Shown here: one piece after another, positions 20,100-29,561 of the stretch | How positions within the stretch are numbered: position 1 is the stretch's first letter | Layout of the letters: each line of letters opens with the position of its first letter | The notes under the pieces: model-generated | Told to the model about the DNA's origin: nothing | Database searches by the model: none | Seen by the model: the letters and a program-made list of their open reading frames with translations, nothing else | Position numbers and translations under genes: made by a program | Assembly (NCBI RefSeq): GCF_000021565.1 | Contig: NC_012440.1 | Span: 1,504,210 to 1,568,209, forward strand | Source of the DNA: Persephonella marina EX-H1 | Lineage (GTDB): Bacteria; Aquificota; Aquificia; Aquificales; Hydrogenothermaceae | Direction of reading: 5' to 3' | DNA: 64,000 bases

Positions 20100-20942
20100 A
20101 TGGATCTAAAAACAAAGAGAAAGATAAAGGGAAATATAGCTCTCTTCCTGTCAACAGCAGCCGCTTTTATGGGCCTTTTCTGGCTTGTTTTTATAATATT
20201 TGATGTTCTCAGACACGGGATCACAGCTATAAACCTTGAGCTTTTCCTTGAAGATCCTGCACCTCCAGGTGTCCCGGGTGGTGGTCTGAGAAATGCGTTT
20301 GTAGGACAGTTTTTGATAACATCCGTCGCAACTGTAATAGGTGTTCCACTTGGTATTCTCGGGGGAACATTTATAGCTGAGTATGCGAGGGGAACCGTTT
20401 TTGCGAAGATAATAAGTATACTTTCGGACATTATGGTCAGTGTTCCTTCTATCGTTGTTGGAACGTTTATATACGCACTTCTTGTTAAGCCTTTCGGTCA
20501 TTTTAGTGGATGGGCTGGAGCTGCAGCACTTGCCTTTATAATGGTTCCTGTTGTTCTCAGGACTACAGAGGATATGCTCAAACTTGTTCCGTGGACTTTA
20601 AGAGAGGCTGCATTTGCCCTTGGTGCTTCTTACTTCAGAGTTATAAAGGATATAGTTTACAGAGCTGCAGCAACAGGAATTCTTACTGGTGTTATACTTG
20701 CTATAGCGAGGATAGCCGGTGAGACAGCTCCCCTTTTATTTACATCATTTAACAACTCTTACTTTACAACAAACATGAATGAGCCTATAGCATCACTCAC
20801 AGTTACTATTTTTAACTATGCTATGGGACCTTATGAGGACTGGCATGAGAAGGCATGGGCTGCTGCTTTTATAATCACAGTTGTTATACTTATAGTCACT
20901 GTAACTTCCCGTATGATTATACACTGGAGGTATAAAGGTTAA
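20100..20942 (+). CDS. pstA: phosphate ABC transporter permease PstA
   Basis: 280-residue partner permease of PstC with six predicted membrane helices and the conserved ATPase-docking loop ([45 protein letters not shown]). The conserved early periplasmic segment ([28 protein letters not shown]) is typical of PstA. Its TAA shares one base with the pstB ATG (TAATG), so the two are translationally coupled. Confidence 0.95.
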   Translation: MDLKTKRKIKGNIALFLSTAAAFMGLFWLVFIIFDVLRHGITAINLELFLEDPAPPGVPGGGLRNAFVGQFLITSVATVIGVPLGILGGTFIAEYARGTVFAKIISILSDIMVSVPSIVVGTFIYALLVKPFGHFSGWAGAAALAFIMVPVVLRTTEDMLKLVPWTLREAAFALGASYFRVIKDIVYRAAATGILTGVILAIARIAGETAPLLFTSFNNSYFTTNMNEPIASLTVTIFNYAMGPYEDWHEKAWAAAFIITVVILIVTVTSRMIIHWRYKG

Positions 20943-21709
20943 TGGAAGATAAGATCAAGATAGAGGTAAGAAATTTCTCTTTTTACTACGCAAAATCTGA
21001 TAAACCCGCCCTTAAAAATATAAATATGCCTGTCTATGAGAAGAAGGTTACAGCCCTTATAGGTCCTTCCGGCTGTGGAAAGACGACACTTCTGAGAAGT
21101 TTCAACAGGATGCATGATCTTTACTACGGTAACAGGTATGAAGGTGAGATCATAATGGACGGAAGGAATATACTTTCAGATGATATTGATCTTATAGAGC
21201 TCAGATCAAAGGTTGGGATGGTATTCCAGAAGCCAACACCATTTCCTATGAGCATATTTGACAATGTGGCTTATGGACTTAAACTTAGAGGTATAAAGAA
21301 CAGATCAGAGCTTGAAGCAAGGGTGGAGAAAGCTTTAAAGCAGGCAGCTTTATGGGATGAGGTTAAGGACAGGCTTAAGGACAGTGCTACAGGTCTCTCT
21401 GGAGGACAGCAGCAGAGACTTGTTATAGCGAGAGCTTTAGCTGTAGAACCTGAGGTCCTGCTTTTTGATGAACCAACATCAGCACTTGATCCTATATCTA
21501 CAGGTAAGATTGAAGAGCTTGTTGTTGAGCTTAAAGAGACTGTAACCATAATAATAGTCACACACAATATGCAGCAGGCTGCGAGAGTCTCAGACTACAC
21601 AGCATTTATGTATCTGGGAGAGCTTGTTGAGTTTGACAAAACGGATATCATATTCACTTCACCTAAGAAAAAACTGACAGAAGATTATGTAAGTGGAAGA
21701 TTTGGATAA
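20942..21709 (+). CDS. pstB: phosphate ABC transporter ATP-binding protein
   Basis: 255-residue ABC ATPase that powers PstCA. Walker [10 protein letters not shown] near residue 40, the PstB-specific [10 protein letters not shown] that follows it, Q-loop [16 protein letters not shown], signature LSGGQQQR near 155, Walker [13 protein letters not shown] and the switch His in VTHNMQQA. Length and motifs are diagnostic of PstB. It overlaps pstA by one base and is 15 bp before phoU. Together with PhoU and the kinase it should also signal phosphate status. Confidence 0.97.
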   Translation: MEDKIKIEVRNFSFYYAKSDKPALKNINMPVYEKKVTALIGPSGCGKTTLLRSFNRMHDLYYGNRYEGEIIMDGRNILSDDIDLIELRSKVGMVFQKPTPFPMSIFDNVAYGLKLRGIKNRSELEARVEKALKQAALWDEVKDRLKDSATGLSGGQQQRLVIARALAVEPEVLLFDEPTSALDPISTGKIEELVVELKETVTIIIVTHNMQQAARVSDYTAFMYLGELVEFDKTDIIFTSPKKKLTEDYVSGRFG

Positions 21710-21724
21710 TTAAGGGAGGTAGTT

Positions 21725-22387
21725 ATGCTTATAAAACCAAGACTTGAAGAGATAAGGGACAGGCTTATACAGATGGCTGAGATGGCTGATCTTATGATAG
21801 AGAATGCTGTTAAGGCTATCATAGAGCACAACCCTGAGTATCTAAAGGTTGTTGAAGAGCTTGAGCCAAAAGTTGATCAGATGGAGGTTGAGAATGAGAC
21901 TCTTATAATAACAACTATAGCAAGATTCCAGCCAGAGGCAAAATATTTAAGAATCCTTGTTATGGATCTTTTTGTTAACAGGGATATAGAAAGGATAGGT
22001 GATCACGCAGAGAATATAAAGGAACAGGCTGAGAGGATCTTAACAAAACCTAAGCTTAAGGAGTATGTTGATCTTCCTGTTATGACAGAGATAGTTTTAG
22101 GTATGGTCAAGGATGCTGTAAAATCACTTGAAAATCTTGATACAGAGCTTGCAAGGGATGTTATAACAAGGGATGACAGGGTTGATGCACTTCATGAACA
22201 GATCATAAGAGAGATATACACATACATGGTTGAGGATCCTAAGAATATAAAGGTTGGTATAAGGCTTATCACTGTATCATCAAATCTTGAAAGAGTCGCT
22301 GATATAGCAACAAACCTTGCAGAGGAAGTTATATATATGAAAGAAGGTAAGATGCTCAGACATCAGGAATTAGATAAAGATGAATAA
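21725..22387 (+). CDS. phoU: phosphate transport regulator PhoU
   Basis: 220-residue all-helical protein of two repeated three-helix PhoU domains (about 10-95 and 115-205). The metal-binding signatures are present (RDIERIGDHAENIKEQ in the first half, SSNLERVADIATNLAEE in the second). PhoU joins the Pst transporter to the histidine kinase so that signalling is off when phosphate is plentiful. ATG 21725 follows GGGAGG. Its end overlaps the kinase start by 8 bp. Confidence 0.95.
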   Translation: MLIKPRLEEIRDRLIQMAEMADLMIENAVKAIIEHNPEYLKVVEELEPKVDQMEVENETLIITTIARFQPEAKYLRILVMDLFVNRDIERIGDHAENIKEQAERILTKPKLKEYVDLPVMTEIVLGMVKDAVKSLENLDTELARDVITRDDRVDALHEQIIREIYTYMVEDPKNIKVGIRLITVSSNLERVADIATNLAEEVIYMKEGKMLRHQELDKDE

Positions 22388-23399
22388 TAATCAGATAGAT
22401 ACTGAAGTTATCCTTAAGTTTTTAGACTTTCTTAAAGAAGGTGTGATTGTTGTTGATGAAAACCAGAATATTGAGTATATGAACGCTTACGCCAAGGATA
22501 TTCTCAAGAACGATATTAAAGGGATAGACCCTCTGGGAAAGCATTTTTCTGAGGTTATAAAGAATAACTACCTTTACTCAATAATATCCTACAAAAACAA
22601 GAGGGATTTCAAAGAGGAGATAACAATAAATGATGATATATTCCTTATAAGGATGTATCATATAAACAACAAGAAGGTTCTCCATTTTCAGGACATAACA
22701 CTGTTTGAGATATACAAACAGGCAAAGAAGGATTTTGTCTCAAATGTATCACACGAGCTTAAAACACCGATAGCCGTTATGAAAGGTATTGTTGAAACAC
22801 TTGAGCAGGAAGAGGATGTACAGACAATAAGAAAGTTTCTGAATATGGCAAAAAAGAGAATAGATCAGATGGACAGTCTTATTAACGATCTTCTCATTTT
22901 AGCCAAGTTAGAATCAAAGGAAGAGAAACTGAACATAACAAAAGCTGATCTTTCAAGGATAGTGAACTCTATATTTAACGATCTTGAGCATCTATCAAAG
23001 GAGAAAAATATAAAGCTCATAAATGACATACCTGAAGGATTTTTGATAGATGTTGATCAGAAGAAGTTTGATATCCTGTTAAAAAATCTTATAGAGAACG
23101 CTATAAAGTACAACAAGCCTGAAGGTAGCGTTACAGTCTCAGCTGAAAGGAAAGATGGAGAGATCCTGATAAATGTTACAGATACAGGGATAGGAATACC
23201 TAAGGAATCACAGCCTCTCATATTTGAGAGATTTTACAGGGTTGATAAATCAAGAAGCAGAAATGTGGGAGGGACAGGTCTTGGACTGTCAATAGTGAAG
23301 CATATAGCAGAGGCTCACAACGGTAAGGTTGAGGTAAAAAGTGAGCCTAACGTTGGATCAACATTTACAGTAAGGATACCTGAAAGAAGAGATGGCTAA
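22380..23399 (+). CDS. phoR: PhoR-like sensor histidine kinase, no membrane segment
   Basis: 339-residue kinase: a PAS-like sensor (about 15-110), HisKA with phospho-acceptor His125 (NVSHELKTP), and a HATPase domain with N (LIENAIKYN), G1 (DTGIGIP), F (FERFYRVD) and G2 (GGTGLGLSIVK) boxes. Unlike the usual PhoR it has no N-terminal membrane helices, so it should be cytoplasmic and take its input from PhoU and the PAS domain. No response regulator gene adjoins it or appears in the window. It overlaps both neighbours by 8 bp. Confidence 0.88.
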   Translation: MNNNQIDTEVILKFLDFLKEGVIVVDENQNIEYMNAYAKDILKNDIKGIDPLGKHFSEVIKNNYLYSIISYKNKRDFKEEITINDDIFLIRMYHINNKKVLHFQDITLFEIYKQAKKDFVSNVSHELKTPIAVMKGIVETLEQEEDVQTIRKFLNMAKKRIDQMDSLINDLLILAKLESKEEKLNITKADLSRIVNSIFNDLEHLSKEKNIKLINDIPEGFLIDVDQKKFDILLKNLIENAIKYNKPEGSVTVSAERKDGEILINVTDTGIGIPKESQPLIFERFYRVDKSRSRNVGGTGLGLSIVKHIAEAHNGKVEVKSEPNVGSTFTVRIPERRDG

Positions 23400-24210
23400 C
23401 GTGGTCATATTTACAGATCTTGATGGAACTCTTCTGAATCATGAGGACTACTCATTCAAAGATGCCATCCCATCATTAGAGAGGATAAAGAAAAAAGGAA
23501 TTCCTCTTGTTATAGTAACAAGCAAGACAAAAAAGGAGGTTGAACTTATCCAGAAAGAGCTTGGTATAGAAGAGCCCTTCATTGTTGAGAATGGCGCAGC
23601 TGTATTCTTCCCGAAAGGCTACAGAGGTTTCAATATAAGATGTGATCAGGAAAACAGGTACTGCATAATAAAACTCGGAAGGGATTACAGAGAGATAAGG
23701 GATTTTATAGAAAAGATAAAGGACAAATTTAAGATAAAAGGGTTTGGGGATATGACTGTTGAGGAGATAGTGAGGCTTACAGATCTTCCCTATGACAGGG
23801 CAGAGCTTGCAAAGGAGAGGGATTTTACAGAGCCTTTTATCATTGAAGATGAAAAGGATATTAAAGATTTAGAGGAGATAGCAGAAAAAGAAGGTTTTAA
23901 GATAACAAAAGGAGGAAGGTTTTACCATCTCATAGGGAAGGGTCAGGATAAGGGAAGGGCTGTTCAGATAGTAAAAAAGGTATTTGAGGAAAACTATGGT
24001 GAAGTACCACTGACTGTTGGACTTGGGGACAGTAGAAATGATATACCGATGCTAAGGGAAGTTGACATCCCGATTCTGATACCACATATTAATAAAAAGT
24101 ACGAGTCTGTTAATCTTCCCGGCATTATAAAAGCTGAATATCCAGGAAGTAAAGGATGGAACGAGTCTATCTGGAGAATACTTAATGAGATTGAAAGAGG
24201 TTGCTGTTGA
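23392..24210 (+). CDS. gpgP: glucosyl/mannosyl-3-phosphoglycerate phosphatase (HAD)
   Basis: 272-residue HAD-IIB phosphatase that removes phosphate from glucosyl-3-phosphoglycerate (or the mannosyl form) to give the compatible solute glucosylglycerate. Catalytic Asp9 and Asp11 in FTDLDGTLL; motif II in VIVTSKT; motif IV in VGLGDSRNDIPML; the VENGAAVFFP segment is typical of MPGP/GpgP. It overlaps the kinase gene by 8 bp and the glycerate kinase gene by 26 bp. Its assignment to the glucosyl substrate rests on the neighbouring synthase genes. Confidence 0.88.
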   Translation: MANVVIFTDLDGTLLNHEDYSFKDAIPSLERIKKKGIPLVIVTSKTKKEVELIQKELGIEEPFIVENGAAVFFPKGYRGFNIRCDQENRYCIIKLGRDYREIRDFIEKIKDKFKIKGFGDMTVEEIVRLTDLPYDRAELAKERDFTEPFIIEDEKDIKDLEEIAEKEGFKITKGGRFYHLIGKGQDKGRAVQIVKKVFEENYGEVPLTVGLGDSRNDIPMLREVDIPILIPHINKKYESVNLPGIIKAEYPGSKGWNESIWRILNEIERGCC

Positions 24211-25483
24211 GATCTTTCTCAGCTCTATCCGTAGCGTCCATCCTGAGAACATAATTCCCCAGAACCTGTCATTAACAGATAATCTCATTAAAATCAAAGA
24301 TTATGAGTTTCCTTTAGAAGGTGATCTTTACGTATTTGGAAGCGGAAAGGCATCTGTTGAGATGGCAAAAGCTGTAGAAAAGATTCTTGGAGACAGGATA
24401 AAGGAAGGTGTTGTTGTATGTAACTACACAGAAAAGCTGGAAAAGATAGATGTTGTAGAAGGATCACACCCTGTTCCAACTGAGAAAAGTGTTAAAGCCG
24501 GTGAGTTACTCCTTGAGAGGATCTCAGCCCTTAAAGAGAATGACACTTTCATATACCTTCTCTCAGGTGGAAGCTCAGCACTTATTGAAAAACCTATCCC
24601 ACCTGTAACTATTCAGGATCTTCAAAAAACAACACATCTTTTACTTGAAAACAGTATCCCTATAGATGAGATAAATGTTGTGAGAAAACATCTCTCTCTA
24701 ATAAAAGGAGGGAGGCTGGGGGAAAAAACAAAGGGGAGGGGGATTGTTCTTGTTCTATCAGATGTTATAGGTGATGACCTTTTTACAATAGGATCGGCTC
24801 CTCTTTATTACGACAGATCTACCTATGAGGATGCTTATAACATACTGAAAAAGTACAACATCTTTGATAAGATCCCCGATTCTGTTAAAAAGGTTATACA
24901 GGATGGTATCTCAGGTAAGATACCGGACACTCCAAAAAGTGAGAATCCTAATATAAAACATTTCATAATAGGAAGTAACTTTATAGCACTGAATGAGGCA
25001 AAGAGAAAGGCTGAGGAGTCTGGATACAGATCTTACATATTCACATCACTGCTGAAAGGTGAAGCAAGGGAGGTTGCAAAAGTTATAACAGGAATAGGAC
25101 TTGAGATAAAAAGATCAGACAACCCTGTTAAAAAGCCTGTGTGTATCCTTTTCGGTGGTGAAACGACAGTTACCGTAACAGGAAATGGAAAGGGAGGGAG
25201 AAATCAGGAGCTTGTTCTTTCAGCTTTAAAAGAGATAAAGGATACGAATGGGATAGTCTTGCTGAGTGGAGGAACGGATGGGATTGATGGAAATTCTGAT
25301 GCAGCAGGTGCTGTTATAACAGCAGACTCCTACAGAAAGGCTTTATCACTTGATCTGAATATTGATCAGTATCTGGAGAATAACGATTCTTACAGCTTTT
25401 TTAAAAAAACGGGAGATCTGATATTTACAGGAAAAACGGGAACAAATGTTATGGACATTATAGTAATGATAGTAGAGGGTTAA
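24185..25483 (+). CDS. glycerate 2-kinase (GCK/MOFRL family)
   Basis: 432-residue MOFRL-type glycerate kinase. Motifs: GSGKASVEMAKA near 50, LLSGGSSALIEKP near 120, and the C-terminal MOFRL domain with GGETTVTVTGNGKGGRNQEL and LLSGGTDGIDGNSDAAGA. Family members phosphorylate D-glycerate, usually at O2. In this setting it may set the pool of free D-glycerate, the acceptor of the one-step glucosylglycerate route, or recycle glycerate when the solute is broken down (inference). The next gene starts one base after its stop. Confidence 0.87.
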   Translation: MRLKEVAVEIFLSSIRSVHPENIIPQNLSLTDNLIKIKDYEFPLEGDLYVFGSGKASVEMAKAVEKILGDRIKEGVVVCNYTEKLEKIDVVEGSHPVPTEKSVKAGELLLERISALKENDTFIYLLSGGSSALIEKPIPPVTIQDLQKTTHLLLENSIPIDEINVVRKHLSLIKGGRLGEKTKGRGIVLVLSDVIGDDLFTIGSAPLYYDRSTYEDAYNILKKYNIFDKIPDSVKKVIQDGISGKIPDTPKSENPNIKHFIIGSNFIALNEAKRKAEESGYRSYIFTSLLKGEAREVAKVITGIGLEIKRSDNPVKKPVCILFGGETTVTVTGNGKGGRNQELVLSALKEIKDTNGIVLLSGGTDGIDGNSDAAGAVITADSYRKALSLDLNIDQYLENNDSYSFFKKTGDLIFTGKTGTNVMDIIVMIVEG

Positions 25484-25484
25484 G

Positions 25485-26738
25485 ATGATGATAGTTCTGC
25501 CAAATGTAAGATTTTCAACAGCTTTAAGGGAGGATGCGAGAAAGAAGATAGAGAAGATAGGATATGCTGATATAGTTGTTGGTATCCCTTCTTACTACAG
25601 CCAGACAACCATATCACATGTTATTGAGACTGTTGCAAAGGGGCTTGATAGATACTACTCAGACAGAAAGGCGATAATATTCGTCTCTGATGGTGGTTCT
25701 ACAGATGATACAAGGGAAGAGGCGAGGGCTACAGATATAAGTGCGTACAATATAGAGAAGATAGTTTCTATATACAGAGGTATACCAGGTAAGGGATCTG
25801 CCCTGAGAGCTGTTTTTGAGGCTGCTGAGTTTTTAAGGGCTGAGGCTGTTGCAACATTTGATTCTGATCTTAAATCTATAACACCTGAATGGATTAAGAA
25901 TATTCTTGATCCTGTTTTCCAGGGATTTGATTATGTTACACCTTACTACAGAAGGTATAAGTTTGATGGAACAATAACAAACAATATAGCCTATCCTCTA
26001 ATAAGAACACTTTACGGACTTCGTATAAGACAGCCTATAGGTGGTGATTTTGGTATGTCAAGGAAGCTTGTTAAGGACTATCTTGATGAGGATGTGTGGG
26101 AGACAGATGTTGCAAAGTTTGGGATTGATATATGGATGACAACAACAGCTATTGTTAAAGGTTACAGGATATGTCAGGCAAGACTTGGGGCGAAGATACA
26201 TGGGGAGAAAGATCCTGCTAAGGATCTTAGCGGTATGTTCAGGGAGGTTGTTGGAACAACTTACAATCTTATGGAAAAGTATGAGACTTTCTGGAAGAAG
26301 ATAAAGAAATCAAAGGAGGTTCCCGTTTTTGGTGAGTTTGCAGGTGTAGAGCCTGAACCTTTTGAGATAGATCTTGATGAGAGTATAGATTACTTCAAAA
26401 CAGGCTACAGAAATTTTGAAGGGGTCTGGGAAAGAATTCTTGATGAGGAAGATATGAAGGTGATAAAAGATCTTTTCAAGGTTGAGAATAATGAGGAGTT
26501 TGTAATGCCTGTAGAAACATGGGTAAGGATAGTTTACAGGTATGCAAATATATTCCACTCAACTGAAAGGCAGAAATTCAAGGTTTTAAATACTATGATA
26601 CCCCTTTACAACGCCCGTGTTGCTTCTCTTGTTAATGAGCTATCGGATAAATCTGATCAGGAGGCTGAGGAATACTACAACAAACAGGCTGAAGTTTTTG
26701 AGGAAATGAAAGATTATCTGATAAAAATATGGAAATGA
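25485..26738 (+). CDS. ggs: probable glucosylglycerate synthase (GT-A glycosyltransferase)
   Basis: 417-residue soluble GT-A enzyme resembling GT81: SDGGSTDDT near residue 68, GIPGKGSALRA near 99 for nucleotide-sugar binding, the DSD metal motif at 126-128, and YYRRYKFDGTITNNIAYPL with QPIGGDFGMSR, like mycobacterial GpgS. The C-terminal 150 residues are helical. In P. marina an operon-like cluster with gpgS and gpgP also encodes a one-step Ggs that joins ADP-glucose to D-glycerate; this gene fits that role, but sequence alone cannot separate Ggs from GpgS activity. Confidence 0.7.
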   Translation: MMIVLPNVRFSTALREDARKKIEKIGYADIVVGIPSYYSQTTISHVIETVAKGLDRYYSDRKAIIFVSDGGSTDDTREEARATDISAYNIEKIVSIYRGIPGKGSALRAVFEAAEFLRAEAVATFDSDLKSITPEWIKNILDPVFQGFDYVTPYYRRYKFDGTITNNIAYPLIRTLYGLRIRQPIGGDFGMSRKLVKDYLDEDVWETDVAKFGIDIWMTTTAIVKGYRICQARLGAKIHGEKDPAKDLSGMFREVVGTTYNLMEKYETFWKKIKKSKEVPVFGEFAGVEPEPFEIDLDESIDYFKTGYRNFEGVWERILDEEDMKVIKDLFKVENNEEFVMPVETWVRIVYRYANIFHSTERQKFKVLNTMIPLYNARVASLVNELSDKSDQEAEEYYNKQAEVFEEMKDYLIKIWK

Positions 26739-26751
26739 GGGAGGCATTTTC

Positions 26752-27963
26752 ATGGCAGACTTTTTCCAGAATGGTGTTATAACGACTCTTCAGAATTTCA
26801 GAAACAGATCCCTTGAAGAGCTGGAATATGAGCTTGAGCTGTTCTCAAAAAGGAGAAATATGGTTCTTCTGCTACCTGCTCTGTACTCTGAGTTTGAAGG
26901 ACCTGCAATGCCTAAGATAATACAGGAGCTTAAGGATATAAGGTATCTGTATAAGATAGTTCTCTCCCTTGATAGGGCTACTGAGGAGGAGTTTAAAAAG
27001 GTTAAAAAGATAATGTCAGAAATAAATACAGAAGTTAAGGTTATATGGCATGATGGACCGAGGATGCAGAGGTTGTACAGGGAGCTTGAAGAAGCTGGAT
27101 TTAATGTGTCTATACCAGGTAAAGGAAGATCCGTATGGATGAGTCTTGGGTATATACTCTCAGATGCGGACGCATACGCCATAGCCCTTCATGACTGTGA
27201 TATAGTAAATTACAGCAGAGAGCTGCCTGCAAGACTTCTTTACCCCGTTGTTCATCCTGCTTTAGATTTTGAGTTCAGTAAAGGATACTATGCCAGGGTT
27301 ACACATAAGCTTTACGGAAGGGTTACAAGGATATTTTATACACCTTTGATAAGGGCTCTTATAAGGATACTTGGATGTAACAGATTCCTTGTTTATCTTG
27401 ATAGCTTCAGGTATGCCCTCTCAGGTGAGTTTGCATTTATAAGAACACTTGCAAGGGGTATAAGAATATCTCCAACATGGGGTCTTGAGGTGTCTATGCT
27501 GAGTGAGGTTTACCAGAACACATCATTTAACAGGATATGTCAGGTAGAGGTTATGGATACTTATGAACATAAACATCAGAAACTTGTAAAATCAACATCT
27601 GAAGGACTTGTAAAGATGGCAAGTGATATAGCAAAAACTCTTTTCAGAGTTCTTGCACACGATGGTTTTGTTTTTTCTGAGGCGTTTTTCAGAACACTTC
27701 TCACAACATACCTTCAGGAAGCGAGATACGCTATAGAAAAGTACAACGCATTATCCTTGATAAATGGTCTTACGTACGACAGGCATGCAGAGATAGAGGC
27801 TATTGAGGTTTTTGTTGATGCCCTCAAAAAAGCTGAAAAGGAGTTTATAGAAGATCCTATAGGTGTTCCCCTTATGTCAGCATGGGTAAGGGTGAGAGCT
27901 GCACTTCCTGAGATCTCAGACAAACTTATAAGGGCTGTTGAGGAGGACAACTCTGATGATTAG
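26752..27963 (+). CDS. gpgS: probable glucosyl-3-phosphoglycerate synthase
   Basis: 403-residue soluble GT-A glycosyltransferase with GKGRSVWMSLGYILSDADA near 123, the metal-binding DCD at 148-150 (LHDCDIVNY), an acceptor-site region around SGEFAFIRTLARG and a long helical C-terminus. It resembles the cyanobacterial type of GpgS, which transfers glucose from NDP-glucose to 3-phosphoglycerate; the product is dephosphorylated by GpgP. ATG 26752 follows GAGGGAGG. Its stop overlaps the convergent cysteine synthase gene by 4 bp, leaving no room for a terminator. Confidence 0.72.
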   Translation: MADFFQNGVITTLQNFRNRSLEELEYELELFSKRRNMVLLLPALYSEFEGPAMPKIIQELKDIRYLYKIVLSLDRATEEEFKKVKKIMSEINTEVKVIWHDGPRMQRLYRELEEAGFNVSIPGKGRSVWMSLGYILSDADAYAIALHDCDIVNYSRELPARLLYPVVHPALDFEFSKGYYARVTHKLYGRVTRIFYTPLIRALIRILGCNRFLVYLDSFRYALSGEFAFIRTLARGIRISPTWGLEVSMLSEVYQNTSFNRICQVEVMDTYEHKHQKLVKSTSEGLVKMASDIAKTLFRVLAHDGFVFSEAFFRTLLTTYLQEARYAIEKYNALSLINGLTYDRHAEIEAIEVFVDALKKAEKEFIEDPIGVPLMSAWVRVRAALPEISDKLIRAVEEDNSDD

Positions 27964-28907
27964 AACTCCCATAAAGCTGTTGTCAGATATTTTTCTCCAC
28001 CATCCGGACATATAAAAACTATAACACCTTCATCAATCTCTCTTGCAAGCTGGATCGCAGCCTCAAAGGCAGCTCCTGAGGACTGACCTACAAATATGCC
28101 TTCTTTTCTCGCAAGCTCCCTTGCCCTCTCGTATGAGATATCTGTTCCTATAAACATCGTTCTATCAAGTCTGTTCTCATCAAAAATACCTGGTTTTATT
28201 GATGTTTCTATATACTTCAGTCCTTCTATACCGTGGAAAGGGCTGTCAGGCTGGACGCCTATAACCTGAATATCAGGATTGAATATCTTGAGTCTCCTCC
28301 CTGTTCCCATAACCGTTCCACCTGTCCCTATACCTGCAACAAAATGTGTTATTCTACCTTCAGTCTGCTTCCATATCTCGACAGCTGTTGAGTAGTAATG
28401 GGATCTCCAGTTCGCATCGTTATTGTACTGATCAACGTAGAAATATCTGTCAGGATATTTTTCTATAAGCTTTCTTACGTAAATAATAGCCCCATCTGTA
28501 CTCTCAAGAGGGTTTGTGTAATGTATCTTTGCACCGAAGGCCTGTATTATCTTCTTTCTCTCCTCACTTACGTTTGCAGGCATTGCAAGTTCAACTCTGA
28601 AACCGAGAGCTGTTCCTATCATAGCAAGTGCTATCCCTGTGTTACCTGATGTTGCATCAAGGATTATCTTGTCTTTTGTAAGTTTGCCGCTTTTAACAGC
28701 CTCAACAAGCATCCTTGTTGCAGGTCTATCCTTTACAGACCCACCCGGGTTGTAACCTTCAAGTTTTGCGTATATCTCTACATCTTTTTCTTTTATATCT
28801 TCAGGAAGGGAGTTTTCAAGCTTTATTAGAGGTGTGTTACCAACAAGTTCAAGTATTGATCTTCTGGTTTTCCTTATATTCTCATCATGTTCGCCTAATA
28901 TCCACAA
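27960..28907 (-). CDS. cysM: cysteine synthase (CysM/CysK type)
   Basis: 315-residue PLP enzyme of the O-acetylserine sulfhydrylase family, which makes cysteine from acetylserine (or phosphoserine in some CysM) and sulfide or thiosulfate. The PLP lysine lies in NPGGSVKDRPA near residue 60; SGNTGIALA binds substrate; GIGTGGTVMGTGRRLK and the late SSGAA are the phosphate and cofactor loops. The N-terminus of about 16 residues before ILELVGNTPL is slightly long. It stands alone between gpgS (convergent) and ruvA (same strand, 41 bp away). Confidence 0.9.
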   Translation of the reverse strand: MWILGEHDENIRKTRRSILELVGNTPLIKLENSLPEDIKEKDVEIYAKLEGYNPGGSVKDRPATRMLVEAVKSGKLTKDKIILDATSGNTGIALAMIGTALGFRVELAMPANVSEERKKIIQAFGAKIHYTNPLESTDGAIIYVRKLIEKYPDRYFYVDQYNNDANWRSHYYSTAVEIWKQTEGRITHFVAGIGTGGTVMGTGRRLKIFNPDIQVIGVQPDSPFHGIEGLKYIETSIKPGIFDENRLDRTMFIGTDISYERARELARKEGIFVGQSSGAAFEAAIQLAREIDEGVIVFICPDGGEKYLTTALWEF

Positions 28908-28948
28908 TCTTTTTCACCCTGACTGTATTTTATTAAAGTTTAAAAATT

Positions 28949-29488
28949 TTATCCTTTTTCAGCCAGTTTTTGAAGGGCTAATTTTAAAGCCTTTTCTAAA
29001 TTATCGGTCTCTTTCAGAACATCTTTTGCTACAGATAACACCCTTTTTTTATCAAAACCAAGACCTGTAAGTGCATCAACAAGATCCTTTAAAAGCTCAT
29101 TCTCAATAAAATCGAGCTTCCCCTGAAGCTCAAGTACTATCCTCTGGGCTGTTTTCTTACCAACACCCTGTGCTGTTGTTAATGTTGTTATATCACGGTT
29201 TTCAACAATCTCAAAAAATCTCTCAGGACTGAATGATCTTAATATGGAAAGTGCATGTTTAACACCAACACCATTAATACTTAAAAGTCTGTTAAAGATC
29301 TCCCTTTCCTCAGGTGTTTTAAATCCGTAAAGCTCAACCCTGTCGTCCTTTATAAACATCTCTATAAACACAACAGATTGATCCTTAAGATCAGAGGGTG
29401 ATCTGAATCTTAAAGCTACTGTTCCAAGATCAATAATGTAGATATCATCTTTTTTATGTTTTATCTTTCCTTTTAAAAACTCGATCAT
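28949..29488 (-). CDS. ruvA: Holliday junction branch-migration protein RuvA
   Basis: 179 residues: N-terminal OB domain (about 1-62), a helix-hairpin-helix domain with INGVGVKHAL and AQGVGKKTAQRIVLEL (about 70-135), and a short C-terminal domain III for RuvB contact. It binds four-way DNA junctions and loads RuvB. ruvB and ruvC are not adjacent. The gene is divergent from the aldehyde dehydrogenase, with about 70 bp between them. Confidence 0.94.
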   Translation of the reverse strand: MIEFLKGKIKHKKDDIYIIDLGTVALRFRSPSDLKDQSVVFIEMFIKDDRVELYGFKTPEEREIFNRLLSINGVGVKHALSILRSFSPERFFEIVENRDITTLTTAQGVGKKTAQRIVLELQGKLDFIENELLKDLVDALTGLGFDKKRVLSVAKDVLKETDNLEKALKLALQKLAEKG

Positions 29489-29561
29489 AAGAAAACTCCT
29501 GAAAGATATGGTAAATCTATTTTCATGTTAAAATATAATAAAGTAAAGGAGGTTTGAAAAT

